A stretch of 64,000 bases of DNA, from contig CM060854.1 in assembly GCA_030737835.1 (NCBI GenBank), forward strand, positions 20,539,356 to 20,603,355, written 5' to 3'. This stretch comes from Acorus gramineus (taxonomy: Eukaryota; Streptophyta; Magnoliopsida; Acorales; Acoraceae). The notes beneath the pieces were generated by a model. The model made no database searches and was not told the DNA's origin. It saw nothing but the letters and a program-made list of their open reading frames with translations. The position numbers and the translations under genes were made by a program. This document shows, one piece after another, positions 12,136 to 24,521 of this stretch (its first letter is position 1; every line of letters starts with the position of its first letter).

Positions 12136-14252
12136 TCAAATTCGGTCCCTGAGCCTGAGCAGCAGATGCGCAACAACCCCGCATGCGAACCCCAACGCCG
12201 CGCTCGACCCGACCATCGACACCGCGGCCACCACGAGCACGACAAACGCATCCTCCCTCGTGTTCATGTCCCGCGCCGCCATCGCTAGCTCCAACCCCGC
12301 GAACATCAACAGCACCCCCAACAGCCCCACCGGGAACATCCGCAACACCTCTATGATCGAGCTCCCGACGACGATCCCGAGCATCGCCTTCGCCGCCCCG
12401 AGCATCGCCACGCACGCCCCGCTCCTCCCCCCAAACCGGTACTGCCCCGCGAGCCCGCCCGCGCCGTGGCAGCACGGCATCGCCCCGAACCAGCACCCGA
12501 TCACGTTCATCGCCCCCACCGTCACCGACACCGATGTCGTGGACACCTCGCCCCGCTTCTCGGGGAAGAGGTCCGACGTCAGCTTGCACACCGCTATCAC
12601 CGAATTGAGGACCGAGAGAGGGATCTGCGGCACCGCGCCCTTCACGAACCCGTCGCGCCATGCTCGACGGGTTATGTGCACGACCCTGATGTTAGACGGG
12701 CCGAGCTTGAAGTGCTCGAACACGCTTGGCTTTCTGATGATCGCTAAAATGAAGCCCAGAGTGAACACTATCAACGCCGAAGGCAGTGAAAATAGAATTT
12801 TCCTCGCTCTTCTTCTCCTGCAACAACTGAGCTGTCAATTATCCGAAAAATATAGTTTTGAATTCAAATCTAAAAAACAAAAAAGAAATCATTTATCTGA
12901 TATTAAGATAATGGTACTATAAAATTATGCATGTTTATATATCATTTATACTTATAAAATTACAATCATGATCTTCAAAATCTTCTATTATCATTAAAAC
13001 ATAGAATATTTTTCTAATTTCTCGTATCTCAAACACATCACCTGAACACCCATATTTCTATTCAAAATATTTGTATCCCTACCGAATAAAAAGACAAATT
13101 CACATCTAAAAAAAAAGAATTCAGCTAGAAAGATATCCACATTTGTTTCAAATTCACGTCTCAAAAATAAAAATTTATCATATACATCGGCGTATCATCA
13201 AAAAAACTAGCTGAATCTAACAATAAAATTATATATGCCTATATTATAAACTAATTAAACTACAACAATGATCTTCAAAATTTTCTACTCTCTTTACATA
13301 AGTCCTCAAATCCTGATTTTTTTTCTCAATACTCTATCATTTCCTCTCCTAAACATTTTACACAATCACATCCGTTGATATTCTTAGGCCATCTCCGCTT
13401 CTCCCATATACTATATTTTGGACCATCACTCTGTATTTTACTCAAATTTTTTAAAACATGTAGAATTAAAAAGGAAAAATAGTCTTTAAATATTTAGGTA
13501 GAGATTCAAGTCTCTCTTGATTTAGTGTCAGTAAATTGTTAGAAAGATTTTTGAATATCTTTTACTCAAATTTCTTACCTGGAAGTTCTTCCAGTAGCAC
13601 TAGTGGTTCCCAAGCCATCTGACTCCAACAATTTCTCATGATCACCAGCACCACCAACAACAACAATAAAGCAAGCACAAACCAAAGCCAAGACCAACCC
13701 ATCCAACCCTCCCCAGCCCCTCCCTCCCCCGGTCGCCTTCCCTTTCGCGAGGTCCTGCTCATTGCGCACGTACCTCACCGCCGTCAGCGCGAACGCCAGC
13801 CCCTGCGCGAGCTGCACCCCGCGCACCACCGCCAAAGGCACCACCTTATACGCGAACCTCATCAGCCCCGTCAGACCCAAAACCAACATCACCCCTCCCG
13901 TGCATATGCCGGCCGCCATGATCTCCGGCACCGCAAAGGCGTCGCCTTTCGAAGAGATGGCGACGGCGGCGATGGCTTTCATGGGTTGCACGGGCATGGG
14001 CACGCCGTAGAGGGCGCCGGTGATGAGGTTGTAGAGGCCGGTGAATATGAGGGTCGTGCCGAGGTCAAGACCTTTGGAGAGGGAGAGGGTCATCACTATG
14101 GGGATGTACGTGCCGAGGTCGCCCATGGCGCCGTTGAGCTCCGACGGCCAGGTTGATCCGAGGGAAAGGTGGGTCTTCAGTTTTTGGAAGAGGGTCGCCG
14201 GAGGAGGAACGGTGGATTCCGGCAGTGGAGGTGGTTGGGGTTGGTCGGCCAT
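12136..14252 (-). CDS. MOT1: Molybdate transporter 1 (MOT1, SULTR5-type)
   Basis: Two coding exons, 14252-13579 and 12817-12136, join across a 761-nt GT-AG intron (CCAG/GTAAGA, TTGCAG/G) to give 451 residues, close to the usual MOT1 length. The split codon restores an Arg-rich linker. MOT1 carries molybdate across membranes for molybdenum cofactor synthesis and belongs to the SulP-like sulfate permease relatives that lack a STAS domain. Two family hallmarks are present: PMPVQPMKAIAAVAI at about residues 85-99 and WFGAMPCCHGAGGLAGQYRF at about residues 334-353. Several hydrophobic helices fit a polytopic membrane protein. The N-terminus is proline-rich and short. The coding sequence is very GC-rich compared with its surroundings. 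Whether it is a plasma-membrane, vacuolar or mitochondrial type cannot be decided here. Confidence 0.94.
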
Positions 14253-15186
14253 TGGTGGTGGTGGAGGTGGTGGTGGAGGGGGTCAGTAGTGTTTGATATA
14301 TATTGTGTGTGAGAGATTGGGGTGGTGGGGGAGGAGGTGTGTCTGACATGTGGGTGTTGATATTGACCGTTGGATATGTGGCTTTTCTGGGGGTGATTGG
14401 ACAGTTTGGATTGAGTTCTGGAATGGAAGACTTAAATTTAAGATTTTTTTTTTTTTTTTTTTTTATGTATACTATTAAAAAACATATTATTTATTTTTAT
14501 ATCATTTTAAATAACTTATTTATTTTTATACAGTTGAAATATGTAATAATTATATATATTTATCAGCTTAGTCAACTTTCATCCAAATTTCTATTAAAAT
14601 TGTTAAAGTCATAGATAAATGATCAAATTACACTTATTTTTTTATTTTGCATATTTTACTTTACCGTATACAATATTTATAAAAAAATTTAAAATATTAA
14701 TTTTAACATAAAAATAATAAATTTCATCTAAAACTAAGCATAAAAATTAAACATATAAACTCTTTATTACCTAAGACATAGTATTTAGTAATTCTGACTT
14801 TAGTAAAAATAAAATAAAATTATTTTGTGAATAGTTAATCATATATATTACAAAATCATAATTTTTTTTAAAAAAAACTAGATCTTGATTGGAAGAAAAT
14901 GAAAGAAGGGATAATGTTGAATTGTTCATGGTTGATTTGGAAAGAATAAAATATTAATTTGGTTCAATATAATAGATATTATGTTGAGGTTATTTATGTC
15001 ATTTTTATTTTTCGGTTTAGAATTAACTATGGTTAAGGTTCATTTTGATTAAAAAAGATAAAAGATGGGCACATTTTTTCATTAAGAAAAATTCTAATGG
15101 TATAAAAATAAATATGTTATTTGTGGTGGTATAAAAATAAGTAACATTTTTTATGGTAACATACAAAAAACCCTTAAAAAAATTAA

Positions 15187-15738
15187 AGGAAAAATCCAAT
15201 AACCCCCCTGTAAACCGCCTTAAATGCATATAACTTCTGTAAACCGCCTTAAATGCATATAACCCCTTGATTTTTTCCTAAAGTCCTTATAACCATATGA
15301 AAACACATATATAAATCCAAATAACCCCCTAAGTTTAATTTTAGTTGGTACATTAGAACTATTTTGCGAATATCCTGTCTGGTTAACCCTTGCTGAAATA
15401 TAATATACTAAGAATCTCCTACAATGTGTTAAAAAAATATAAAAAATCATATATAAATGACAATTTTACTCTTCTACATATGTTCTTATAATCTATTCAG
15501 ATGGATAAAATCGTTATTTTTAAAGGGCTTTTCGCATTTTTTAACAAACTGTATGGTTTTTTTTTTGTATACTATATTCCACGAATATTCCTTATCTCTC
15601 AACAGAAATGTAACTCAAGAGGTCATTTAGATTTATATAGATGTTTTCAGAAGATTATATGTACTTTAAAAAAAATAAAGGGTTATATAGATTTCAAACC
15701 GTTTAAGGGGTTATTTGGATTTTTTTCAAAAATTCCTT
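15187..15738. mobile_element. Fold-back element F1
   Basis: The left end AAGGAAAAATCCAATAACCCC pairs with the right end, which ends in TTTTTTTCAAAAATTCCTT after GGGGTTATTTGGATT. The interior shares several blocks with the element at 15929-16475, for example TATTCAGATGGATAAAATC. Near the left end a 30-bp unit is repeated in tandem (about 15208-15265). No coding capacity is visible. Likely a non-autonomous DNA transposon. Confidence 0.6.
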
Positions 15739-15928
15739 TTTTTTTTCTTTTTTTCTTTTTTTAATGGAGTGGGGTCTGGGGAGGTAAAAGCGGCGGGTAT
15801 GATGTTGTGGAGGAATAGTTTGTGTGTATTTGGGGGCTTTGACTTTTTGGTGTCCCACGTCATCCTTTTGGCTAGTCCTGACTTTGTGACAGCAACTTCA
15901 AAATGATAATGATTAATAAAAAAAATAT

Positions 15929-16475
15929 AGGAAAAATCTATACAACCCTCTCAAATCTCTCATAAATCCATATATTTTTTATTTTTTTTTAAATTTATAT
16001 AACTCCCTTGAAAATATTTAATAAATCTAAATAATTTTTTAAATAAATTTTTTATTAATAAACAATAAATATTTTACACATATTTCATGTGGGTAATCCT
16101 AATTGAATATATGATATACTAAAAAACCACTACACTTTGTTAAAAATACAAAAAAATCATATGAAAATGACAATTTTACCCTCTCTGAATATATTATAAA
16201 ACTCTATTCAGATGGATAAAATCATCATTTATAGAATATTTTTTACATTTTTAACATATTGTAGGTCTTTTTAGTATGCTGTGTTTTCTACCAGGATTTA
16301 ATTAAACATAATATTCACAAAATATTCGTTATCTATAAAAAATAAATTTTATTTAGGGGTTTATTTGGATTTACTAGTTGTTTTCAGGAGGTTATATAGA
16401 TTTTAAAAAAAGTGAGAGGGTTATATGGATTTCAATCAATTTATAAGGGGTTATATAGATTTTTTTTCAAAAATA
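15929..16475. mobile_element. Fold-back element F2, same family as F1
   Basis: The left end AGGAAAAATCTATACAACCC pairs with the right end GGGGTTATATAGATTTTTTT. The layout and internal blocks (CATATGAAAATGACAATTTTACC, ATTCAGATGGATAAAATC) match F1, about 190 bp away in the same orientation. Confidence 0.6.
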
Positions 16476-17271
16476 TATGATCAAAATTTTGATGTGGACC
16501 AAAATTTGGGCCGTTTTGTTTTATAGCATATTTGAAGGACTCCCTGCACTGGTGTATTATATAATATCTTAATGTATATTCAATACATCTTAATATGCAT
16601 TCAATTCATGGAAGTATGTATTTTATTTTTAAAAATATTTTATTAAGTAAATGTATTTTGATTTCGGGGATTTTTTTTGTTTTTGAGAAACAGTAAGTAA
16701 GCGAGCTTCCTTGTATTAATAAAAGGCAAAAGCCCAATAAGAAATTATTAGAGGGAAAGCGAAAACCAAAACACAACTAAAAACAAATTAAAACCTAAAC
16801 CAGAATCCCACTAGTAGATATGTTTAATGAGAATCAGATGCTTGTAGAGGAGAACCACTGATATTGGAGAAGAAAATGTGCTCATTTGGGAGCTTTTGGG
16901 GGAGATATTATTAGGGCTTCAAACGTCATGGAATATGATTCTTTGATCAGCATTAGTTTTTTTTTAAATTTTCATCAAATCAGATTTATAAATAAAATAA
17001 TTAAACACTTTTGTTCTGGTGTTTGTTTGTATGGGTTTTTGAGTGTTCACATATAAAAAAGTCTGAATAAGAAATAAAAGTTTTGCTCTTTAATCCTACT
17101 TGCAGTCCGATATAGGCTTTTTAGTAGCATTTGGCTTTTCACTTAAGACAGTTTTTAAAAATAGCTTATTGTGAAGCATATTTTTGTTAGATTTTAGAAA
17201 AAGCTTTTATAATTAAAAGTCTAAAATCTATTTTTCATTTTCTTGGAAAGTTGGTATTGGTTGGGGCCTTG

Positions 17272-17292
17272 GGGGGGGGGGGGGGGGGGGGG
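17272..17292. repeat. G-homopolymer tract
   Basis: An uninterrupted run of about 21 G. Such runs are prone to length error in sequencing and may form quadruplexes. No associated gene. Confidence 0.9.
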
Positions 17293-18149
17293 AGATTTAA
17301 ATTAAATATTATTCCTAAAAAAAATCAGATTATCAAAAACTGTCTAACCCTATTTCCAAATGCTGCCTTAATTACCTTGTGAGAAAGCTATATAAGATCA
17401 GTCTGCTTTTGCCAAATTTCAATCTTTTTGAAATATTACAAATTTTATAAAATTCTTAAAAATTTACTTGCAATGATCTTAATCAAGTTTCTACAACATC
17501 TCCCACCAAAATAAAGTTTCCATAATTTCTCATTGGCAAAAAATTTAATGTGAAACTGATCGAGGATGGTTTTTTTTTTTTTTTTTTGTGCAAGAGACTT
17601 TTTGGGTTTTGATTTAGTTAGTGTTGGTTCCATCAAGATTAGTCAGTCTCGAGCAAGATTTGATTCGTGGCAATCCTTGTCAGAAGATTAGAAGATAACT
17701 CATGAATGATCACTTTGATTCACGAATTGTTCAGTTTGATACATGATTATTAGAAGAACTGAATTTAATTCAATGCAATACTTCTTCTAAATTAATTACA
17801 AAGTTCATTTCCATTTAATGCTAAAATAATATTCAGTTTACAATGATATTGTGAATGATTCGATTCAATTCATGAGTTAGTTCAAACTTATATGAAGTAA
17901 ATTCGTTCAATGCAATTATTCTTTTTCATAAAAAATGATTAATGTAACATGTGAGGTGGCAATGTTTCAGTCTCTTTTGAATACTAGCCAACCGTGATTT
18001 CTTTCTCTCTCCCTCGATTTAAATATGATGAGTAGTGAGAAATCATCCCATAGGTCCTTAATATATGAGTAGGAATGAGGTCATGTTGATGATAATAAGT
18101 TACGTATATCTCATAATTGAGGACAAGTGGGTAGAAATGATGTTATTTT

Positions 18150-18810
18150 GATGGGTGCGATTATTCCCACCTCCCAAATTCACAAACCCCCAACCCATAA
18201 CAAATTTTGGGTTGTGGGTTTGGGAATTTGAGAGAGGGGAGGGGGGAGAAGATGAAGAGAGAGAGAGAGAGAGGAGGGTGGATGGGGTGGCAGTCAAAGG
18301 CAACGGTAGAGGGGGTGGTGTCTGGGAGACGCTAGAGAGGGAGTGAGATAGAGAGAAAGAGAGGGAGAGAGAGCCAAGGAGGCGGGGCTGAGAAGCCGAC
18401 GGATCGGCTGGGTGGTGGTGCAATGATGCGGGGTGCTGCTCTTTCTCTCCCTCTTACTCTCCCTTTTTCTCTCTTTCTCCCTCTTTCTCTCTCTACCCCT
18501 TCCTCTATGGCGTTCTCTAGCTACCACCGCCTCCACCCCACCGTTGCCCCCTCCTCCTCCCTCTCTGTTTCTCTCGCTTCTGTAACGCCCCTGAATCCAT
18601 GACTCTTTTATGAGGCATGAAATCCGGTTGCGTTAACTTAATTCCTCAAAATCTCAATATATAATGCTGAAAAATACAGAAACGTTACAGCTTCCACTTC
18701 TTCTCTCTCTTTCTCCCCCCCCCCCCCCCCCCACCAAATTCTCAAACCCACATCCCAAAATTTGTTTTTGGTTGGGGGTATGTGAATTTGCGTGGTGGAA
18801 AAAACCACAT
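18150..18810. repeat. Fold-back sequence with GA/CT-rich core
   Basis: A left block (CACCTCCCAAATTCACAAAC and AACAAATTTTGGGTTGTGGG) is inverted at the right (CAAACCCACATCCCAAAATT and GGTATGTGAATTTGCGTGG). Between the arms lie GA-repeat and CT-repeat tracts and a C-run near 18716-18732. The arrangement suggests a fold-back transposon with simple-sequence expansion. Open frames inside it are low-complexity artefacts. Confidence 0.5.
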
Positions 18811-20027
18811 GATATGTACAATTTCTAAATTTCATTTATTCATATAAAAAAATGTCAGATACATTAAAAAATGTAATGTTAGATACATTAAAAATGTAAC
18901 TGATTTTAAAGAAAAATAAAATTTATTTAGCAACACAAAAAACATGAAAATATAATACATATAAAGATCAGATGCATTTGGAATGTAATTGAATTTATTT
19001 AGCAACACAAAAAATTCATTATCATTTTCCATGTGTGAATCAAACACTGGAAAATGATTCTTTGGAGAAATCCATTAGCGTACCAAACAATCTGATGGAA
19101 TAATGATTCCTGATGAAATTATTCCTCATAAAGTAATTCCATCCAAAAAATGACATGAACCAAATGAGGCCTAAGTGAAACAGAAATGACAATATGGAAT
19201 TAGAGTACTTGCAGATTTACTAGGATCAGATCAAAAGTCAATTATATTTTTAAATATAACTTATATCATAATATAATTCATTAAACATTCAGTAACATTT
19301 TGATAATATAACTGACTTTTACTATATAATGCATATAAATATTAGTTACATTTAAAAAATGTAACTGCCTTTCAAAATATAATTCATAAAAGGTTTAGAT
19401 TATTTGAAATGTAACTAACTTCTGAAAATATTGCATACAAGGTCAAATTAGTTTGAAATGTAATTGATTTTTGAATGTTACACACATTTAATTATTAATC
19501 TGAACTTCACCCAAAACCTAAATGTTTGAACAAATGTAAATGATTTATTTTATCAAATCATTTTAAAAAAAACTACCAATAAAAAATAATTTAACATCAA
19601 ACACCATTTTTAACAAAAAAATAAATAAATATAGAAATCGGTTTATTAAAGTCAATTACAATCAAATAAGTGACTGAAAAGGCTCTCCAAAAGAAATTTC
19701 CAATCTGCTGCTATGTATTCTTAAAAACAATAATAGTGTTAAAAAAAATGATCGATTGTTGTGAATAAATAACAATTTTTGATCTACTGCTAAGTACTTT
19801 TCAAAAAATTGGTTATCAAAAATCGATTGATTATGGAAGATTAGAATTCAATTATAGGAATAAAAAAAAACGTCATTAATGACCCACTAACATGGTTTCT
19901 AAAATGTGTAATTATGGTATTCTAACTAACTCTTCGACTAGGGAAAATAGCTCCCTAAAAAAAGGAATAAGGGTAATATAGGTATGGGTGGCTCTATTTG
20001 CACACCTCAATTCTGTAAGGAAGCCCA

Positions 20028-20040
20028 TTTTATAAATAAA
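20028..20040 (+). promoter_or_regulatory. Putative TATA box of the PMD gene
   Basis: ATTTTATAAATAAAC lies about 60-70 bp before a pyrimidine-rich leader (from about 20105) that ends at a good donor, CCG/GTATGTAAG at 20305/20306. Inferred from position and sequence only. Confidence 0.4.
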
Positions 20041-20104
20041 CTCTCACTTTTTGGTCAAGTAATGCAGAAGCCCCACATATATAAATCCTAATATAAAAAA
20101 AATT

Positions 20105-23011
20105 CCACACCCCTTATTCTCTCTCTCCCATTTCTCTCCTTGCATCGGATGCTCTTCCTCGTCGCCCTTCTTCATCTCCCCCTCTTCGTCTCCCACACCA
20201 ATTGTTAAAGACACCCAAATCTCCTTCGACGTCCTCCACTGTAGCATCTCTGTAGATTCGACAATCGCGCAGTCTCCTCTCGTAGAGTCGATTCGTCTTC
20301 CTCCGGTATGTAAGCAAGCCCCCGTTGTCAATGTTGTAAGGGTTTCTTTGATTGATTCATGATTGGAAATTTAGGGCAATTCTTTTTTTGATTGGTGTGT
20401 GGGTTTCTATGATTGGATCCTTGATTTTGTTGGACTTGATTAAAAAATTATGGCATTTTTTGTTTGAATGGTGTGTCATGTTATTAGTTCCAACCAACTA
20501 TAACTTTTTCTTGATTGATAAAATTTAGGGTTCCATCTTTCTATGCATGAATACTTGATGTGGGTTCTCCATTGATTCTTTAAAACACCTTCTTTTCTTT
20601 ACTTTGGATTTGGGTTTTGTTGGAAATGCAGCCACATCTGATATCCCCTTCAATTTGATTACAGGATACTCATTGATTTGATCATATATGTGTACATGTG
20701 TTCTTGAATTTATAATAGTCAGTGATGCATGCATGTTACTTTTTGTTACATGAACAAGTTGAATTGTCAGATTCGGATGAATTTGCTGTTAATAAACTGT
20801 TTAGATCTTTGAATCTCCATTTTTATTAATTAGTTGAAGTTCTGCTAAATTTAAAGATAAATCAATATGACAAGAGAGTTTATGATGTTCTAACTTGAAA
20901 AATATAATTCATGTTTTGATCTCATAATTGGTTCAATATTCTTTTTATGATGGCCAATTATTTATATATGAGATAAAAAAAAAAAACATCTTCTTTTAAT
21001 TTTTGATGCAGTATGCCTCATAAGGAACGTATCCAACCTACAACATCAAATCGGAAAAAATTGTTCCAATGATGTCTCATCAAGTTTTCAAAATAACATA
21101 GTTCAAGTAGAGCAATAAGAGGAAGAGGCGAAGGAAGATGTTGAAGAAGAAGTAGATTCGAAGATTGTTAAATCTAGTCTAAAGAGTCCTTTTCTTGGAG
21201 GACCATTAAACAACGACCTACTAGTAGACTATCGTCATCATTTGGCATATCGGATTTGGAATGAAAAGGTATATAATATACTTAAATCATTTATTTATCT
21301 TTTTATAATAAATTCACATTCTAATTCAAATGTTTTATACAGGAGCGACTGGTTCTAAGATGTCGACAACCTGTTACTCTCTTAGATAGTTGGAATTTGG
21401 ATGACGAACAAATCATGTTTAGTGACAAAGTGAGGGATAGTGGCTTATTACCGTTGGCTAAGTTCAGTTTCAAGACTACTAATTGTCATTTAATTTCTGC
21501 GATGGTGGAGAGGTGGCATCCGGAAACAAACACGTTTCATCTACCATTTGGTGAAATGGGTATCAATTTGGAAGACGTTCATCAGATTATAGGCATTCCA
21601 GTTATGGGTCATGCTGTGTCTAGGCCAGCCATTCCAACTTTCAAAGAAATTGTGAATTTGGTTTATAACATATTGCACATTAAGGAATCAGTCATCATCA
21701 ATGAACTGGAAAAAAATAATGGGAGAGCTGTCAGATTGTCTTGGTTGAAGGACAAGCTTGGTAAGAAGACGGGAGAAATGCCATTGTACAATATTGAGTG
21801 TGCCGTTCGTGGATATGTACTCTATTTGTTGGGTTGTACCATTTTCTCTGACAAGACTGGATTGCTCGTTGCGGTAGAGTATCTGTAGTATTTGGAGGAT
21901 CTTGAGAATATAAAGAATCATGCTTGGGGAGCAGCTACACTTGTCCACTTATATCGCCAGCTAGGAATTGCATCGAAGCTAAGGGCAAACAAATTTCTGG
22001 TTATCTAACATTTGTTCAGGTATTTTATGTATTTTGTATTTTCAATTGGTAAGAATATTATATGTTATATGATGTATGTATTACTTAATTACACATGTAA
22101 TGTGCAGGCATGGGTTTATGAGCACATTCCTTTACTCAGGCCCGCAAAAGGTGAATGTGTTAGCGAGAGATTTCCTCGAGCCGCCTTGTGAAAAAACACA
22201 AGAAATTTGTCCGGATTGCAAAAGAATAATGTTCTCGTTAATAGGGGATTGCTTGACTCATTGAGTCCGGAGCAGGTATTAATTGTTTAATTTTAATTTT
22301 CCTTTAAAGTAATCTCAATCCATACCAAACTACACGAGATGACTTCCCTACTCAAGAATACGCCTTCTACAAAGGTTGTCTAGTTGCTAATAGAGTTTTT
22401 GAGCCATATATGTCAGATAGGATGCTACGACAGCTCAGACATATCCAATCAATCCCAAAAGTGCCAATTCGATCAGATCAAAAGAGTAGAATACCACGGG
22501 TAGCTAGTAGCTACAAAGCGATCTATGGTGGCATTGTGGAGCATATGCAGCAGTGGGAGAACAACCTATTAGGTCCAAAAACAAGAGGCCCTTGAGTACA
22601 AAGACCATGGGACACTGTTCTTGAGTTTTTGGAATGGTTCGAATGTGTTAGCCACCAATTTGTTCAAAACCCAGAGATAAGAAGATTTCTTTAGGTGGCC
22701 AGTAGTTCTCAGGTGAAAATCAGTTCAGACGTGGATTGGGTAAGTGTCGACACCCTTCATTTATTAAGTAATTACAATAAATTTATTAACAATTCGTTCA
22801 TTGCACTTTGTAGCGCACCATGATATCACAGTACTTGCAACCATTAGTTGAAGGAAGACATACAACAGGTGTATTGTAGAGGCACATGCAGAATGTTATT
22901 GACTTTTGCGAAGATAGCACACCGCTCCCGATGTCATCAACTCTAACTCTACCTACTTTACCGATCATAGAACGACATAGCAAAAGATTAGATGATCGTC
23001 GATCAAAACAA
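20105..23011 (+). pseudogene. Decayed plant mobile domain (PMD, MAIN-like) gene
   Basis: PMD proteins (the MAIN/MAIL1 group, often labelled serine/threonine phosphatase 7 long-form-like) exist as host genes acting in silencing and as transposon passengers. Recognisable exons are: leader about 20105-20305, first coding exon 21012-21268 (ends with GGPLNNDLLVDYRHHLAYRIWNEK-type sequence), main domain 21343-22019 (RCRQPVTLLDSWNL, HLPFGEMGINLEDVHQIIGIP), then 22108-22275 (AWVYEHIPLLRPAKGE) and about 22330-22760. Damage is clear: an early stop and frame change in the first coding exon, a TAG at 21886-21888, a one-base shift near 21975, and stops at about 22186 and 22593. The longest intact piece is 163 codons (21397-21888). 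No phosphatase domain follows. Confidence 0.82.
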
Positions 23012-23768
23012 TGATTTGAAACTGCTAATGAGGAATTTTAGTTAGAAAATGCTTTTTTTGTATAACAGACCGGTTGACTTTTTTTTTAGTGCTGGGTTTG
23101 ATAGTGCACTTGTATTTTGGGTTTGATAGTGAACAATGTCAGTTAGTTATTCCTTTTTGTATGGCATGGTGGGTTTATTTATATTAATTTTACTTTGCTT
23201 TTGTGGTTGTACTTTGTTAGTGGTTTGTATTAAATAATTGTATCAGGTGCTGCAATCATAGATTGTTATGGTTCCAACTAAACTGATATTATAGCAGAAA
23301 TATCTTTGTTTCAAGCTTACTCATTCGTCATCTTTAATTGGGAGTATCGAAACTTGAAGTGTCGTCATTTTTTGCATATACCAACAATGCAATTGTAGAC
23401 GCCTTCCGAATTTATTATTCAGATCTGCTGGTAATGACACTAGACATGTCGATGTAATTGTTATATGTCAATATCACAAGTGTCGAACACATTTCAGAAT
23501 GTCAGTTTAATGAATCTGTAGAGCTCCACACATAGAGAGTCGATATTTTTATTGTCGAATGAACTGTATAGGGCCAATAGAAATTATTATGTAGGCACAC
23601 TGTGATTGTGCCTCCTAAAATTTACCATCCAATGGAATTTTTTTATTACACACCATATCAAAAAAAAAATAACAATTATTTATATCTAGCTAATCCCAAT
23701 GGGATTATACATTGTCTGTAATCTGTTGATCTAAGAGGAGTTTGATTATATATTGTTCATTTAGAAAT

Positions 23769-23788
23769 CCATACAAAACCCTAAACCC
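23769..23788 (-). repeat. Short telomere-like repeat
   Basis: AACCCTAAACCCTAAA is two and a bit units of the plant telomere repeat. It lies in the 3' part of the PMD element. Such telo-boxes are common in plant promoters and by themselves carry little meaning. Confidence 0.5.
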
Positions 23789-24144
23789 TAAAAATAATTT
23801 ACAAATCATAACCCTATAGAAACAAATATAAATAAAAACCCCACATAAATTGTGTACCTCATTGTTTGGTGAAGAAAAATCCATGTCTAACAACAATAAT
23901 CAATGAATCTTCTCCTCTTTGTCTTCTTCCCACGCAAAGAAAAAGATATTTAATTTATATGATATGGGTGGGTGTACTTATTAAAGGAATGATAATAAAA
24001 GATTTTTTTAAATAATTAGGAGGGTTTACTTATTCTGAGGCGTACTTATTATGTTTATTTAAATGGATATTTAACAAAAAAATTCATTTAAGAAGGGGTT
24101 ACCTACACAATAGAGGGGCGCAAATAGAGCCACCCCATAGATAT

Positions 24145-24521
24145 TATCCATGTGCCAAAAAAATTAGAGTCTAAAAAACATTATTACTTTCATAATATTC
24201 GGGTCCGAATACGAATCCGTTTCTATGGCATTTTTTTGACCGGCTTACGAGTTACACAAATTGGACGGTTCTGATTTGAACCAGCAGAAACCAAGAAGAG
24301 AATAAAATCCATCAATCCAATCCGTCCATTTACACACGAGAACCAACGGTCCAGATCAAACAATCAACACAATAAGGACATAAAAAAACGTGTTTTAAGG
24401 ATCTGATGTTCGAGGGTTTTCGGACCCGTCTCTCGAGCCCGTAAAGACTCGAAGCCGTTCTTTCATTTTTATTCCTTTCGATTTTATTGATTTTGAAGCG
24501 AAGTCTCTTCACTTGTTTCAG
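24145..24521 (+). promoter_or_regulatory. NUP50 promoter region and 5' UTR exon
   Basis: The sequence between the transposon end and the donor CAG/GTAATCTC at 24521/24522 should hold the NUP50 promoter and first, non-coding exon. A CT- and T-rich leader precedes the donor. The transcription start cannot be placed exactly. The PMD element ends only about 385 bp upstream of the donor, so that insertion sits at the edge of this promoter. Confidence 0.5.

Larger units (their letters stand above)
14253..19977. other. Intergenic repeat-rich region between MOT1 and the PMD element
   Basis: No gene is supported. Next to the MOT1 start is a GGT/GGA-rich run (about 14252-14282), which is its 5' leader. 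The rest is AT-rich DNA with two related fold-back elements (15187-15738, 15929-16475), a G-homopolymer near 17272-17292, T-runs near 14447-14464 and 17571-17587, a fold-back sequence with GA-rich tracts at 18150-18810 and a C-run near 18716-18732. A fragment near 19100-19175 ends in GAACCAAATGAGGCC and resembles 57700-57845. Confidence 0.55.
19986..24136 (+). mobile_element. Terminal-inverted-repeat element carrying a plant mobile domain gene
   Basis: The left terminus GGGTGGCTCTATTTGC (19986 on, 23 nt to 20008) is inverted at the right terminus GCAAATAGAGCCACCCC (24113-24136), with a few mismatches. The flanks are ATAGGTAT (19978-19985) and ATAGATAT (24137-24144), an 8-bp target duplication with one mismatch. 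Inside are a possible TATA box (TATAAATA near 20032), a CT-rich leader exon, an intron and a decayed plant mobile domain (PMD) coding region. No transposase is recognisable, so the unit looks non-autonomous, moved by an 8-9 bp duplication transposase (Mutator or hAT). PMD genes are known to occur inside plant transposons, which supports mobility. Confidence 0.72.

Noticed and set aside
12260..12922. A 220-codon plus-strand open frame with proline-rich content
   Set aside because: It is the antisense shadow of the GC-rich MOT1 exon 2, whose own frame has clear family motifs.
13638..14289. Plus-strand open frames opposite MOT1 exon 1
   Set aside because: Low-complexity His/Gln/Arg-rich or glycine-rich translation caused by the GC-rich antisense strand; no domain.
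23769..23788. Interstitial telomere sequence
   Set aside because: Only about two units; ordinary telo-box scale and not evidence of a chromosome fusion.
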